DNA from: Variovorax sp. PAMC28562
GTDB taxonomy: Bacteria; Pseudomonadota; Gammaproteobacteria; Burkholderiales; Burkholderiaceae_C
Length of the DNA stretch: 64,000 nucleotides
Assembly (NCBI RefSeq): GCF_014303735.1
Contig: NZ_CP060296.1
Location: 3,927,501 to 3,991,500 of the forward strand
Direction: 5' to 3'
The notes beneath the pieces were generated by a model, which did not search any database, had not been told where the DNA came from, and saw only the letters and a program-made list of their open reading frames with translations. Position numbers and translations under genes: made by a program. This document shows, one piece after another, positions 55,146-64,000 of the stretch (its first letter is position 1; every line of letters begins with the position of its first letter).

Positions 55146-55861
55146 TGCCCGAATCCGAGCATCGAAGGCGTTGTGGGTAAGACGCGCAATTCGATTTGTG
55201 TCGGCGTCGTTTCGACCCGAACGCCGATAGCGACAGCGCCCATCCGCACCAACGCCGCCGCGACAGGACTGAATGAACGCCGGTGGTGAATGCATGCACC
55301 GTGACGCAGCAATGCCTCTAGGTGTTCGGGCGTGCCGTAGCCCTTGTGGCCGGCAAAGCCGTACTGCGGAAACTCATCGTGCAACTGTTGACAAAGCTTA
55401 TCGCGATGCACCTTGGCAATGATCGATGCGGCCGAGATCGACTTGATGAATGCATCGCCCTGAATGACCGCTTCGGCCAGCACATCGAGCGTCGGCAACC
55501 GGTTGCCGTCGACCAGCACCTTGGCAGGCTTCAGGCGCAGCCCCTCGACGGCGCGACGCATGGCGATCATCGTCGCCTGAAGGATGTTGTGAGTGTCGAT
55601 CTCTTCGACAGTTGCGTGCGCGATGGAGCAACACAACGCCTTCGCCAGAATCTGCTCGTTGAGCCGCTCCCGCTGCAACGCCGTCAGCGTCTTGGAATCG
55701 GCCAGGCCGCGAATGGGTCGCGAATCGTCGAGGATGACCGCGGCAGCGACGACAGGGCCAGCGAGGGGACCACGGCCGGCCTCGTCCACGCCCGCAAGCA
55801 GACCTGGCGCGTCCCACACCAGGCGCGCCTGTTCAGCCTTCAAGAACTTTTTGGATCGCAT
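55142..55861 (-). CDS. rnhB: Ribonuclease HII
   Basis: 239 residues. The catalytic carboxylates are in [16 protein letters not shown] (DEAGRG, about 23-28) and [20 protein letters not shown] (about 121-140); the C-terminal [14 protein letters not shown] is typical. It removes ribonucleotides and RNA primers from RNA-DNA hybrids. The ATG at 55861 overlaps the lpxB end by 29 nt; an upstream in-frame extension lies inside lpxB and is rejected. The last 30 or so residues (after [14 protein letters not shown]) extend beyond the E. coli length. Confidence 0.96.
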   Translation of the reverse strand: MRSKKFLKAEQARLVWDAPGLLAGVDEAGRGPLAGPVVAAAVILDDSRPIRGLADSKTLTALQRERLNEQILAKALCCSIAHATVEEIDTHNILQATMIAMRRAVEGLRLKPAKVLVDGNRLPTLDVLAEAVIQGDAFIKSISAASIIAKVHRDKLCQQLHDEFPQYGFAGHKGYGTPEHLEALLRHGACIHHRRSFSPVAAALVRMGAVAIGVRVETTPTQIELRVLPTTPSMLGFGQ

Positions 55862-56984
55862 CGGCACACAGTGTCGGCGTATCTCGCTGCAGTTGCTGAT
55901 GCAGCGTCGTAAAACGTTGTTCGAGCGTACGCACCTTGTCGGGGGCTTGCAGCCATGCCAGCGTAGCCTCGGCCAGAGCCTCGGGTGTGGCAGCGTCTTG
56001 CAGCAACTCGGGTACGACGAACTCACCGCAAAGGATGTTCGGCAATCCGACCCAAGGTTGCAACTGCTTCTTTTGCATGATGCGCCACGAGATGCCGTTC
56101 ATGTTGTACGCGATGACCATCGGACGCTTGAAAAGCGCGGCCTCGAGCGTGGCAGTGCCGCTGGCGATCAAGGTCGCATCGCAGGCAGCGAGTGCCGCAT
56201 GAGATCGGCCATCGAGCAGCGTTATCTGGTCGGCCATGCCGCTGGCTTGAAGCGCGGCAGCGACATCGGAGCGCAGGCTGGGAATGACCGGCACCACAAA
56301 TTGCATGTTCGGTTTTGCGCGCTTCATGAGCGCCGCCGCTGCGAAGAATCGTGATGCCAGGTAACGCACTTCGGAGCGGCGACTGCCCGGCAGCAGCGCG
56401 ACGACCGGCGCATTCGCATCTAGGCCCAACGCCACGCGGGCTGCGGCGCGATCGGGCTTCATCGGAATGACATCGGCCAACGGATGACCCACGTAGCTTG
56501 CCGACACGCCGTGCTCGGCCAACAGCGCGGGTTCGAACGGAAAGATGCACAGCACATGATCGGCTGCTGCGCGGATCTTTTCGACGCGGTCTGCACGCCA
56601 CGCCCAGATCGACGGACAAACGAAGTGCACGGTCTTGATGCCGCGACCTCGCAGGCTTGCCTCGAGGTCGAGATTGAAATCAGGCGCATCGACGCCGATG
56701 AAAAGATCGGGCCATTCGCGCAGCAGGCGGGCCTTCAGCTGTCGGCGAATGCCGGAGATCTCAGCGTAGTGGCGCAGTACTTCCACATAGCCGCGCACCG
56801 CCAGTTTCTCTTGCGGCCACCAGGTCTCGAAGCCGCGGGCAAGCATGCGGGGACCGCCGATGCCGACCATCTTGAGAGCAGGCCAGCGAGCCCGCAACCC
56901 GTCGAGCAGCAGTCCGGACAGCAGGTCGCCAGATGGCTCGCCCGCCACCATCGCGAATTGCCGCGGACCGACCTTGCTGTCCAT
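55833..56984 (-). CDS. lpxB: Lipid-A-disaccharide synthase
   Basis: 383 residues (E. coli 382). Family blocks are [20 protein letters not shown] (about 10-29), [32 protein letters not shown] (about 126) and [20 protein letters not shown] (about 279-298). It joins UDP-2,3-diacylglucosamine with lipid X at the inner membrane. I use the ATG at 56984; a TTG at 57029, overlapping the lpxA stop, is the alternative. It lies between lpxA and rnhB, as in E. coli. Confidence 0.96.
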   Translation of the reverse strand: MDSKVGPRQFAMVAGEPSGDLLSGLLLDGLRARWPALKMVGIGGPRMLARGFETWWPQEKLAVRGYVEVLRHYAEISGIRRQLKARLLREWPDLFIGVDAPDFNLDLEASLRGRGIKTVHFVCPSIWAWRADRVEKIRAAADHVLCIFPFEPALLAEHGVSASYVGHPLADVIPMKPDRAAARVALGLDANAPVVALLPGSRRSEVRYLASRFFAAAALMKRAKPNMQFVVPVIPSLRSDVAAALQASGMADQITLLDGRSHAALAACDATLIASGTATLEAALFKRPMVIAYNMNGISWRIMQKKQLQPWVGLPNILCGEFVVPELLQDAATPEALAEATLAWLQAPDKVRTLEQRFTTLHQQLQRDTPTLCADAIQKVLEG

Positions 56985-57025
56985 GCCCGCTTCAGCGGTT
57001 CGGGTTTCTGAATGCCTCACCCGGC

Positions 57026-57814
57026 TCAACGCGCGATACCGCGCGTGACGCTGGACAGAAAGTCGCTCATGAGCGCGGCCTCGGCCGCCGCTTCGGGCAG
57101 CTCGGCCGTCAACTCGCTGATGCCGGCACGCGCCTCGTCGAGCGTCTTACCTTGCCGATACAGCAGACGATGCATCTGCTTGACCGCGGCGAGTCGCTCC
57201 GGCGAGAAACCGCGCCTCCGCAGGCCCACCAGGTTGAAGCCGCGCACCGCCATCGGATTGCCATCGACCAGCATGAAAGGCGGTACGTCCTGCGACACGG
57301 CGGTGGCGAAACCGACCATCGCATGTGCACCGATCTTCACGAACTGGTGGATGCCGACGAGCCCGCCGATCGTCACCCAGTCGCCGAGCTCGACATGGCC
57401 CGCGAGCGTCGTGTTGTTCGCCAACGTGGTGTGGTCGCCGACCAAGCAGTCGTGCGCGATGTGGGTGTAGGCCATGATCCAGTTGTCATGGCCCACGCGC
57501 GTAACGCCGCCCGCGCCGGGCACACCAAGGTTGAAGGTGCAAAACTCGCGGATCGTGTTGCGATCACCGATGACCAATTTGGTCGGCTCGCCCGCGTACT
57601 TTTTGTCTTGCGGCACTGCACCGAGCGACGAGAACTGAAAAATGCGGTTGTCCTGGCCGATCGTCGTGCAGCCCTCGATCACGCAGTGCGCACCGACCGT
57701 GGTGTTCGCGCCGATCTTCACGTGAGGGCCGATGACCGTGTAAGGGCCGACCGCGACGGAACCGTCGAGTTCGGCTTTGGGGTCGACGATCGCCGTCGAA
57801 TGAACCTGCGTCAT
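57026..57814 (-). CDS. lpxA: UDP-N-acetylglucosamine acyltransferase
   Basis: 262 residues, the normal size. It is a left-handed beta-helix of hexapeptide repeats ([20 protein letters not shown] and onward), with the catalytic His in [15 protein letters not shown] (about 126) and the C-terminal helical bundle ([20 protein letters not shown]). It catalyses the first step of lipid A synthesis, using a hydroxyacyl-ACP. It starts 14 nt after the fabZ stop. Confidence 0.97.
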   Translation of the reverse strand: MTQVHSTAIVDPKAELDGSVAVGPYTVIGPHVKIGANTTVGAHCVIEGCTTIGQDNRIFQFSSLGAVPQDKKYAGEPTKLVIGDRNTIREFCTFNLGVPGAGGVTRVGHDNWIMAYTHIAHDCLVGDHTTLANNTTLAGHVELGDWVTIGGLVGIHQFVKIGAHAMVGFATAVSQDVPPFMLVDGNPMAVRGFNLVGLRRRGFSPERLAAVKQMHRLLYRQGKTLDEARAGISELTAELPEAAAEAALMSDFLSSVTRGIAR

Positions 57815-57827
57815 GCGCCGTTCAGGA

Positions 57828-58310
57828 TCAGTTGATCTGGCGCATGGCGCACATCAGGGTCGCTTCGCATGCGAGTTCGGAGCCTACGAGCGCACGACCC
57901 TTGAACTTGGAAATGCCAGCCTTCATGCGCTCGATTTCAACTTCGAGCGTGAGTTGATCGCCGGGCTCCACAGGCCGCTTGAAACGCGCGCCATCGATCG
58001 CGGCAAAGTAATAGATGGTGTTCTCGTCCGGCACCATGTCTAGCGAACGGAACGACAGCAACGCGGCGGCCTGCGCCATGGCTTCGAGCATCAGCACACC
58101 CGGCATCACCGGCCGGTGCGGAAAGTGTCCGTTGAAAAAGGGCTCGTTCATCGTCACGTTCTTGATCGCCGTGATCCGCTTGCCTTTTTCCATCGACAGC
58201 ACGCGGTCTACCAGCAAAAACGGGTAGCGATGCGGCAGCAGCTTGAGGATTTGATGGATGTCGAGCGATGTGTCGAGCGCTGAATCGAGCGTGGAGTCGG
58301 GCGTTGTCAT
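57828..58310 (-). CDS. fabZ: 3-hydroxyacyl-ACP dehydratase FabZ
   Basis: 160 residues of the hot-dog fold: [18 protein letters not shown] (about 24-41), [20 protein letters not shown] (about 55-74) with the catalytic His of GHFPH, and [13 protein letters not shown] with the catalytic Glu. It dehydrates 3-hydroxyacyl-ACP in fatty-acid elongation and competes with LpxA/LpxD for substrate. Its ATG overlaps the lpxD stop by 4 nt. Confidence 0.97.
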   Translation of the reverse strand: MTTPDSTLDSALDTSLDIHQILKLLPHRYPFLLVDRVLSMEKGKRITAIKNVTMNEPFFNGHFPHRPVMPGVLMLEAMAQAAALLSFRSLDMVPDENTIYYFAAIDGARFKRPVEPGDQLTLEVEIERMKAGISKFKGRALVGSELACEATLMCAMRQIN

Positions 58311-59296
58311 GGTGCTTTATGGTCTTGCGTAGCCGCTTTTTCAAGCGCCCTGAGTCGATCGCGCAGAGTGTGTAGCTGCCTGACCGTCGCGGCGTTTTTC
58401 TGCCAGGAAGCATTGTCGTCGATGGGGAACACACCAGTGTAGTGGCCCGGCTTGAGGATCGACCCCATGACCGTTGTGCCCGCCGAGATATGCACCCCGT
58501 CGGCGATGGTCACGTGTCCGATGATGATCCCCTGCCCGCCGATGGTGCAATGCGCGCCGATGCTGGTGCTGCCCGCGACGCCGGTGCAACCGGCCATCGC
58601 CGTATGCTTGCCGATTCGGACGTTGTGACCGATCTGGATAAGGTTGTCGAGCTTGACGCCGTCTTCGATCACGGTGTCATCGAGCGCTCCACGATCAATG
58701 CACGTATTGGCGCCGATGTCGACATCGTCGCCAATGCGTACCGCGCCAAGCTGCTCGATCTTGACCCACTTCCCTTCGTGCAGTGCATTTCCGAAGCCAT
58801 CGGCACCGATCACCACGCCCGGATAGAGGTTGCAACGCGCACCAATGATGCAGTCTTCGCTCACCGTCACGTTCGACTTGAGGACAGTGTCTGCGCCGAT
58901 CCGCACGCCACGCTCGATCACGCAGAGCGCGCCGATACGGGCCGTCGAGTCGATGTCTGCACCGGGATCGATGATGGCGCTGGGGTGGATGCGCGGCGTG
59001 TCAGGTCGTGCAAGGTGTGCCTTCCACAACTGCGTGAGCAGTGCGAAGTAATAGTGCGGGTCACTTGCAACGATAAAGGCGCCGCGTGCTGCGGCGAGTT
59101 CGCGCATGGCGGGAGCAACGATCACGCAAGCCGCCTTCGATACGACGAGGTCGTCGTTGAATTTGGAGCTGCTGAGAAAAGTGAGCGCGTCTGCCTGCGC
59201 GCTTTTCAATGGCGCGAGCCGCTCGATCGAAACCGCGCGGTCGCCATGGAGTTCGCCACCCAGGGCGTCGACGATGGCGCCAAGCGACAGTGACAC
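58307..59296 (-). CDS. lpxD: UDP-3-O-(3-hydroxyacyl)glucosamine N-acyltransferase
   Basis: 329 residues. An N-terminal uridine-binding domain ([20 protein letters not shown]) is followed by a long hexapeptide beta-helix ([39 protein letters not shown], about 229-247, with the catalytic His) and a C-terminal helix. It catalyses the third step of lipid A synthesis. It lies between skp and fabZ in the standard bamA-skp-lpxD-fabZ-lpxA-lpxB order. Confidence 0.97.
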   Translation of the reverse strand: MSLSLGAIVDALGGELHGDRAVSIERLAPLKSAQADALTFLSSSKFNDDLVVSKAACVIVAPAMRELAAARGAFIVASDPHYYFALLTQLWKAHLARPDTPRIHPSAIIDPGADIDSTARIGALCVIERGVRIGADTVLKSNVTVSEDCIIGARCNLYPGVVIGADGFGNALHEGKWVKIEQLGAVRIGDDVDIGANTCIDRGALDDTVIEDGVKLDNLIQIGHNVRIGKHTAMAGCTGVAGSTSIGAHCTIGGQGIIIGHVTIADGVHISAGTTVMGSILKPGHYTGVFPIDDNASWQKNAATVRQLHTLRDRLRALEKAATQDHKAP

Positions 59297-59309
59297 GGCG
59301 CTCGTCCTC

Positions 59310-59852
59310 TTATTTGCTGGCGGCCGGCGAAAGCGCCGACGAAGGAGCGTTCAACGCCTTGATCACCTTGTCGGTGATGTCGTGCTTGGGGTTGATGTAG
59401 ATCGCTTCCTGCAGGATCGCGTCGTACTTCTCCGCCTCGGCAACTTGCTTCACGACGCGGTTGGCGCGCTCGTAGACCTGTTGCAGCTCTTCGTTCTTCC
59501 GGGCATTCAGGTCTTCCTGAAACTCGCGTCGCTTGCGCTGAAAGTCGCGGTCCTGGTCGACCAGCGTGCGCTGTCGCGACACACGCTGGGCTTCAGACAA
59601 TGTCGGCGCTTCCCGCTCGAACTTTTCAGAGGCGCTTTTCAAGGCATCGCCCTGCCCCGCCAGGTCTTTTTCACGCTTCGAGAACTCTGCTTCGAGTTTG
59701 GCCTGCGCTGCCTTGGCAGGTTGTGCCTCGCGCAGCACACGATCCGGGTTGACGAAGCCGACGCGGAACGTTTCCTGCGCTTGCGACGGCGCACAAACAA
59801 GTGCCAGTAAAGAGATCAGCAGCGTACCGGCCGCACGAACCAAATTGCTCAT
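59310..59852 (-). CDS. skp: OmpH/Skp family periplasmic chaperone
   Basis: 180 residues: signal peptide ([18 protein letters not shown], cleavage near residue 26), then [20 protein letters not shown] and long charged coiled-coil helices ([20 protein letters not shown]), ending with [16 protein letters not shown]. Skp traps unfolded outer-membrane proteins for BamA. The start overlaps the bamA stop codon by 1 nt (59852), so bamA and skp are translationally coupled. Confidence 0.95.
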   Translation of the reverse strand: MSNLVRAAGTLLISLLALVCAPSQAQETFRVGFVNPDRVLREAQPAKAAQAKLEAEFSKREKDLAGQGDALKSASEKFEREAPTLSEAQRVSRQRTLVDQDRDFQRKRREFQEDLNARKNEELQQVYERANRVVKQVAEAEKYDAILQEAIYINPKHDITDKVIKALNAPSSALSPAASK

Positions 59853-62290
59853 CAGAACGAAGTTCCAATCTGAAATTGCAGGCGTTGAACGCGATCGGCA
59901 GGCACCAATTCGATCAGCGCATTATTCGGATCAACGACCTGCTTCTGCTGACGAATCGGGAACGCATAGGCAAGACGCAGCGGTCCGAGCGGCGAAACCC
60001 AACTGATGCCCAAACCAACCGAGGCGCGGATCTTTTGCTGGGCTTTCCATTGCGCATCGGTAATGCCGGAAGCGCGACTGGCGAACACATTGCCGGCGTC
60101 GAAGAACGAGTACAGACGCAGCGTCCGGTCGTTGCCTGCGCCGGGGAACGGCGTGCTCAACTCGGCGTTGAAGATTGCCTTTTTCGTGCCGCCGAGCGAA
60201 GCGCCCGTAACGAAGTCGCGCGGGCCCAAAGAGTTTTGCTCGAAGCCTCGCACCGAACCCAGGCCACCGGCATAGAAATTCTTGAAGATCGGGTACGCCT
60301 TGTCGCCATAAGGCCGGGCGTAGCCCAGTTCTCCGTTGACCGAGAAGGTGTACTGCTTGGTGATCGGGAAAAACTGCTGGTACTGGTAGCTCGATTTGAG
60401 GTACTTCATGTCGCCGCCAACGCCGACTTCCAGGTTGGCGCGTTGCAGGCGACCACGGGTCGGAACCAGAGCACTGTCGCGATCATCACGCGACCAGCCG
60501 ATGGTCAAAGGGATGCCGAACACGGATGAATTGGTGCAACTCGTGACGATGCCAGCAGCGCCCGTGGCGCATTTGAAGTAGTCGCGGTACGCCTGCGGCG
60601 ATGCGCTGTACACATACTGCCCGTTGACCAGGGTGTAGGTGCCGTTCGAGCCCGGATCGAAACGATAGCGCTCGAGCCCGATGCCGAAGAACACCGTGTC
60701 GACTTCACTGAACGGCACGCCAAAACTGATCGAGCCTCCTTCGTGCACGAGTTTGTAGTCACCGTCCGCCGCATAGTAGGGACGCGTCGTGGCGGAATAC
60801 AGGCTGAAGGTCCGAGAGATGCCGTCTGCCGTGAAGTACGGGTCGGTCGCCGTGATGGATACCGTGCGGTTGTACTTACTGGTGTTGACCTGCAAGCCTA
60901 AGTAGTTGCCCGAACCGAAAACATTTTCTTGCGTGATGCCGAACGTGAGGGACACCTTCTCTGCGCTAGAGAACCCGGCACCCAGTTGCAGCGTACCCGT
61001 CGGTTTTTCAACAACGCTCACCGTCAGGTCGACCTGATCGGGTGTGCCGGGGATTTCGACCGTGTCGACATTAACCTCGGTGAAAAAGCCGAGACGGTCC
61101 ACGCGATCGCGCGACAGCTTGATCTTGTCGCCGTCGTACCACGACGCCTCGTATTGACGGAACTCGCGACGGACGACTTCGTCACGCGTGCGATTGTTGC
61201 CGCCGATGTTCACGCGGCGAACATACACGCGACGCGAAGGTTCGGCCTGCAGCGTCAGGTTGACGCGGTTGTTGACGCGGTCGACTTCGGGCTGTGCCTG
61301 CACGCGTGCAAAGGCATAGCCGAAGGTACCGAAATAGTCTGTGAAAGCCTTGGTGGTAGCCGTGACGTCTTCGCCGTTGTAGGCCTCGCCCGGCTTGATG
61401 GTGACGAGCGACTTGAACTCTTCATCACGGCCAAGATAGTTACCCGCGAGCTTGACGCCAGCCACGACAAACTTCTCGCCTTCTGTCACGTTGACGGTGA
61501 CCGACAGATCCTGCCGGTCGGGCGAAATGGCGACCTGGGTCGAGTCGATGCGGAACTCGAGGTAGCCGCGCGTGAGATAGTACGAGCGCAGCGTCTCGAG
61601 GTCGGCATTGAGCTTGGCGCGCGAATACTGGTTGGACTTGGTGTACCAGCTCATGAAGCCGCCGCTGTCCTGATCGAACAAGTCGAGCAAGGTCGACTCG
61701 CTAAAGGCCTTGTTGCCGACGACCCGGATTTCGCGGATGCGGGCGGAATCGCCTTCGTTCACCGTGAAGGTCAGGTTGACGCGATTACGTTCCGTCGGCG
61801 TCACGGTGGTCACGACGGTGGCGTTGTACAGGCTCTTGCTGATGTACTGGCGCTTGAGTTCTTGCTCGGCCTTGTCGGCCAGTGCTTTGTCGTAGGGGCG
61901 CCCTTCGGCCAGCCCGACTTCGCGCAGCGCCTTTTGCAGAACGGCTTTGTCGAACTCCTTGGTGCCGGCGAAATCGACATCGGCAATCGTCGGACGCTCT
62001 TCGACGATGACTACCAGCACGTTGCCGCTCACGTCGATTCGAACGTCCTTGAACAGCCCCAGATCGAACAGTGCTCGAATCGCAGCAGAGCCACGATCGT
62101 CGCTGTAGGTGTCGCCGACACGGAGCGGCAACGACGCGAAGATCGTTCCAGGCTCCACGCGTTGCAGGCCTTCGACCCGGATGTCGCGAACCGTGAATGG
62201 CTCGACAGCCCATGCGGCTGTTGCAGCCAGTGCACCGGCGACTACCGCTGCCACGCTACGCAAGCGAAAGCGACTGAAGTGTTTGTTCAT
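59852..62290 (-). CDS. bamA: Outer membrane protein assembly factor BamA
   Basis: 812 residues: signal peptide (residues 1-28, cut after AWA), five POTRA domains (first PFTVRDIRVEGLQRVEPGTI, about 31-50) and a C-terminal 16-strand barrel ending in RVQRLQFQIGTSF with the terminal Phe of outer-membrane proteins. The GLGSVRGFEQNSLGPRD block (about 685) contains the VRGF motif of the barrel lid loop. It inserts beta-barrel proteins into the outer membrane. ATG 62290 begins MNKHFSRFRLR; the longer open frame upstream overlaps rseP and is rejected. Confidence 0.98.
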   Translation of the reverse strand: MNKHFSRFRLRSVAAVVAGALAATAAWAVEPFTVRDIRVEGLQRVEPGTIFASLPLRVGDTYSDDRGSAAIRALFDLGLFKDVRIDVSGNVLVVIVEERPTIADVDFAGTKEFDKAVLQKALREVGLAEGRPYDKALADKAEQELKRQYISKSLYNATVVTTVTPTERNRVNLTFTVNEGDSARIREIRVVGNKAFSESTLLDLFDQDSGGFMSWYTKSNQYSRAKLNADLETLRSYYLTRGYLEFRIDSTQVAISPDRQDLSVTVNVTEGEKFVVAGVKLAGNYLGRDEEFKSLVTIKPGEAYNGEDVTATTKAFTDYFGTFGYAFARVQAQPEVDRVNNRVNLTLQAEPSRRVYVRRVNIGGNNRTRDEVVRREFRQYEASWYDGDKIKLSRDRVDRLGFFTEVNVDTVEIPGTPDQVDLTVSVVEKPTGTLQLGAGFSSAEKVSLTFGITQENVFGSGNYLGLQVNTSKYNRTVSITATDPYFTADGISRTFSLYSATTRPYYAADGDYKLVHEGGSISFGVPFSEVDTVFFGIGLERYRFDPGSNGTYTLVNGQYVYSASPQAYRDYFKCATGAAGIVTSCTNSSVFGIPLTIGWSRDDRDSALVPTRGRLQRANLEVGVGGDMKYLKSSYQYQQFFPITKQYTFSVNGELGYARPYGDKAYPIFKNFYAGGLGSVRGFEQNSLGPRDFVTGASLGGTKKAIFNAELSTPFPGAGNDRTLRLYSFFDAGNVFASRASGITDAQWKAQQKIRASVGLGISWVSPLGPLRLAYAFPIRQQKQVVDPNNALIELVPADRVQRLQFQIGTSF

Positions 62291-62328
62291 CTGTGAAATG
62301 GGCCGGCTCGGAAAGAGACGACCGAAAG

Positions 62329-63699
62329 TTAACCAAGGAGCCGATTTACGTCGTTGAACAGTGCGATCGACATCATGACGAGAAGCAACGCGACGCCGCC
62401 GCGCTGAAAGCGTTCCATCCATGCGTCGGATACGCTTTTGCCTGTCAGGCCCTCCCAAAGATAATACATCAGGTGCCCCCCGTCGAGGACAGGCAAAGGC
62501 ATGAGATTCAGCACCCCCAAACTAACGCTGATAAGCGCCAGAAATATGAGGTATTGGGTGAGCCCCATGCTCGCTGATTTGCCTGCGTAGTCAGCGATGG
62601 TGAGAGGTCCGCTGAGATTCTTGAGCGACGCCTCACCGATAACCATCTTGCCCATCATGCGCACCGTCAGAGCAGACACTTCCCATGTGCGAACGACGCC
62701 GCGCCAGAGGCCCGTGACCGGACCTTGGCGCACAGTCACCATCTCCGGCGGCGCGCCAACGTAGGCGCCGATGCGACCTACTTTGGCGGTGCCTTCGTCG
62801 CGAACGTCGGGAACGACATCGATGCTTATCGAGCGCCCGCCGCGCTCGATTGCCCAAACCTGCATTTTCGGCTTGCCGTCATCCACCGAAGAGCGGATGA
62901 CCTCGCGCAGTTGCTGCCCGTCCACGATGACCGCCGCACCGATAGATCGCACGAGGTCGCCTTTCTTCAAGCCGGCGCGGTCGCCTGCGCTGCCCACAAC
63001 GACATCACCGATCTCAGGGCGGGTCAGCGGTGCGATGACGCCTATCTTGCGAAACATCTGCGCGTCGGCATCCTTGGCCTCGACGCGGCTGAGTGGCAGC
63101 ACCAGCTCGCGCGCAGGCTTACCACCCTCGTCTGCGATTTCGAGCGTCAAGTCGCGACGATCGAGCGCTGCCCGTGTCATGCGCCAGCGCAAGTCTTCGA
63201 ACGAATCGACCGTGTCGAGCTCGCCGTCGAAGCCGGCACGCGTGATGTGCTCGCCGCCGCGCAGGCCGGCCTGTTCAGCTAAAGATGCTGGCACCGGCCG
63301 TGCCAGCGTCGCCACCGGCTCCTGCACGCCGATCCAGTTAACGACGGTATACAGCGCGACCGCCAGAAGCAAATTTGCAATCGGACCCGCCGCCACGATG
63401 GCCGCGCGCGAACGGAGCGGCTGGACGTTGAAAGCGCGATGCCGCTCTTCAGGCGCCACCACACCTTCGCGCTCGTCCAGCATCTTCACGTAGCCGCCGA
63501 GCGGAAACATACCGATGACGAACTCGGTTTGCTGACCCGGGCGCTGGCTCTTCGGCTGCCACCGGTAGAGCGTCTTTCCAAACCCGACCGAGAAGCGCAA
63601 CACCTTGACGCCGCAGGCCACCGCGACGCGATAGTGGCCGTACTCATGAACAGCGATGAGTACACCCAGCGCGACGATAAAAGCAACGACTGTGAGCAT
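62329..63699 (-). CDS. rseP: RIP zinc metalloprotease RseP
   Basis: 456 residues, an inner-membrane site-2 protease. The zinc motif HEYGH is in the first helix (His18, Glu19, His22), there are two PDZ domains in the middle (about 120-300), and the C-terminal membrane helices carry LMPLPVLDGGHLMYYLWE (about 395-412) with the LDG motif. It cleaves the anti-sigma factor RseA and leftover signal peptides in the membrane. It lies between dxr and bamA, the standard order. Whether it acts on the local ChrR system is unknown; ChrR is soluble, so that is unlikely. Confidence 0.97.
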   Translation of the reverse strand: MLTVVAFIVALGVLIAVHEYGHYRVAVACGVKVLRFSVGFGKTLYRWQPKSQRPGQQTEFVIGMFPLGGYVKMLDEREGVVAPEERHRAFNVQPLRSRAAIVAAGPIANLLLAVALYTVVNWIGVQEPVATLARPVPASLAEQAGLRGGEHITRAGFDGELDTVDSFEDLRWRMTRAALDRRDLTLEIADEGGKPARELVLPLSRVEAKDADAQMFRKIGVIAPLTRPEIGDVVVGSAGDRAGLKKGDLVRSIGAAVIVDGQQLREVIRSSVDDGKPKMQVWAIERGGRSISIDVVPDVRDEGTAKVGRIGAYVGAPPEMVTVRQGPVTGLWRGVVRTWEVSALTVRMMGKMVIGEASLKNLSGPLTIADYAGKSASMGLTQYLIFLALISVSLGVLNLMPLPVLDGGHLMYYLWEGLTGKSVSDAWMERFQRGGVALLLVMMSIALFNDVNRLLG

Positions 63700-63722
63700 C
63701 GGAATTCTCTCTGTTTGAAACG

Positions 63723-64000
63723 TCAGGCCGCGGCGAATCGTAGCGCGGCGGCGTTGGCAGCCCGTCGCGCTACCGCGTCGAGCGCCAGCAGATCGGCGAG
63801 CGACGACGGTTTGGAGGAAGCAACCACCTCCAAAGTTTCCACGTTCACTGCGTGTATGAGGTCGAAGCGCAGACGTCGATCCAGGAAAGCTTGAACGGCA
63901 ACTTCATTGGCCGCGTTCAGTACGGCCGTCGTGCCCGGCGCAGCGCGCAATGCCTGCCATGCCAGATCGAGACCTGGGAAAAGCGCCGCATCAGGCGTCT
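63723..64000 (-). CDS. dxr: 1-deoxy-D-xylulose 5-phosphate reductoisomerase, C-terminal part (5' end outside the window)
   Basis: The frame runs leftward from the window edge to the stop at 63723-63725, giving the last 91 or so residues. The block GTTAVLNAANEVAVQAFLDR is the characteristic end of the DXR catalytic domain, followed by RFDLIHAVNVETLEVV of the C-terminal helical domain. DXR makes methylerythritol phosphate in non-mevalonate isoprenoid synthesis. The position before rseP agrees with the usual dxr-rseP-bamA order. Confidence 0.95.
   Translation of the reverse strand, partial: TPDAALFPGLDLAWQALRAAPGTTAVLNAANEVAVQAFLDRRLRFDLIHAVNVETLEVVASSKPSSLADLLALDAVARRAANAAALRFAAA

Noticed and set aside
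62291-62458. Upstream extension of bamA.
   Set aside because: It overlaps the rseP 3' end and lacks signal-peptide features; the signal peptide begins at the ATG at 62290.

Overview
The window is about 64 kb of dense, high-G+C bacterial chromosome. Gene content and order, and the sequence character of housekeeping genes such as lexA, carAB, the lpx cluster and the rlmE-ftsH-folP-glmM block, point to a betaproteobacterium of the family Comamonadaceae, close to Variovorax. This is inferred from recognition, not from a database search. I see no rRNA or tRNA gene, no insertion sequence, no prophage and no CRISPR array. The two end genes, a Cfa-like methyltransferase and dxr, are cut by the window borders.

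Region 1 (1-8.1 kb) is the most distinctive part: an ECF sigma factor with a ChrR-type zinc/cupin anti-sigma factor (3.07-4.38 kb), flanked by lipid-modifying genes. These are two different Cfa-family SAM methyltransferases, a flavin oxidoreductase, DUF1365, DUF2177, DUF2878, DUF1295 and DUF6134 proteins. Three promoter-like sites of identical design (TGATCY, exactly 16 nt, CGTA) lie in front of the sigma gene, the divergent flavin-oxidoreductase operon and the DUF2177 gene. They tie the region into one likely photo-oxidative (singlet-oxygen type) membrane-remodelling regulon.

Region 2 (8.2-20.1 kb) holds pyrimidine salvage (upp, codA), a SIRT4-like sirtuin, three OmpR-like regulators (two with degenerate receivers), a minimal FHA protein, exonuclease I, cardiolipin synthase and clpS-clpA. 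Region 3 (20.4-32.5 kb) has twin small secreted proteins, a DUF192 protein, sodB, xseA, exbB-exbD-lpxK-Trm112-kdsB-adk, an asparaginase, lexA with a double SOS operator, a 2-hydroxyacid dehydrogenase and an MFS exporter.

Region 4 (32.5-40.4 kb) has a FimV-like membrane protein facing a fatty-acid/aromatic-acid operon. That operon contains a 3-hydroxyacyl-CoA dehydrogenase, an enoyl-CoA hydratase, a Crp-type regulator, and a kinase plus acyl-CoA dehydrogenase pair matching the two halves of ACAD11. Region 5 (40.4-54.2 kb) is housekeeping: glmM, folP, ftsH, rlmE, yhbY, greA, carB, carA, with a Kdo hydroxylase between greA and carB. Region 6 (54.4-64 kb) is the outer-membrane assembly cluster dxr-rseP-bamA-skp-lpxD-fabZ-lpxA-lpxB-rnhB plus an rRNA/tRNA methyltransferase, all read leftward and mostly with overlapping start and stop codons.
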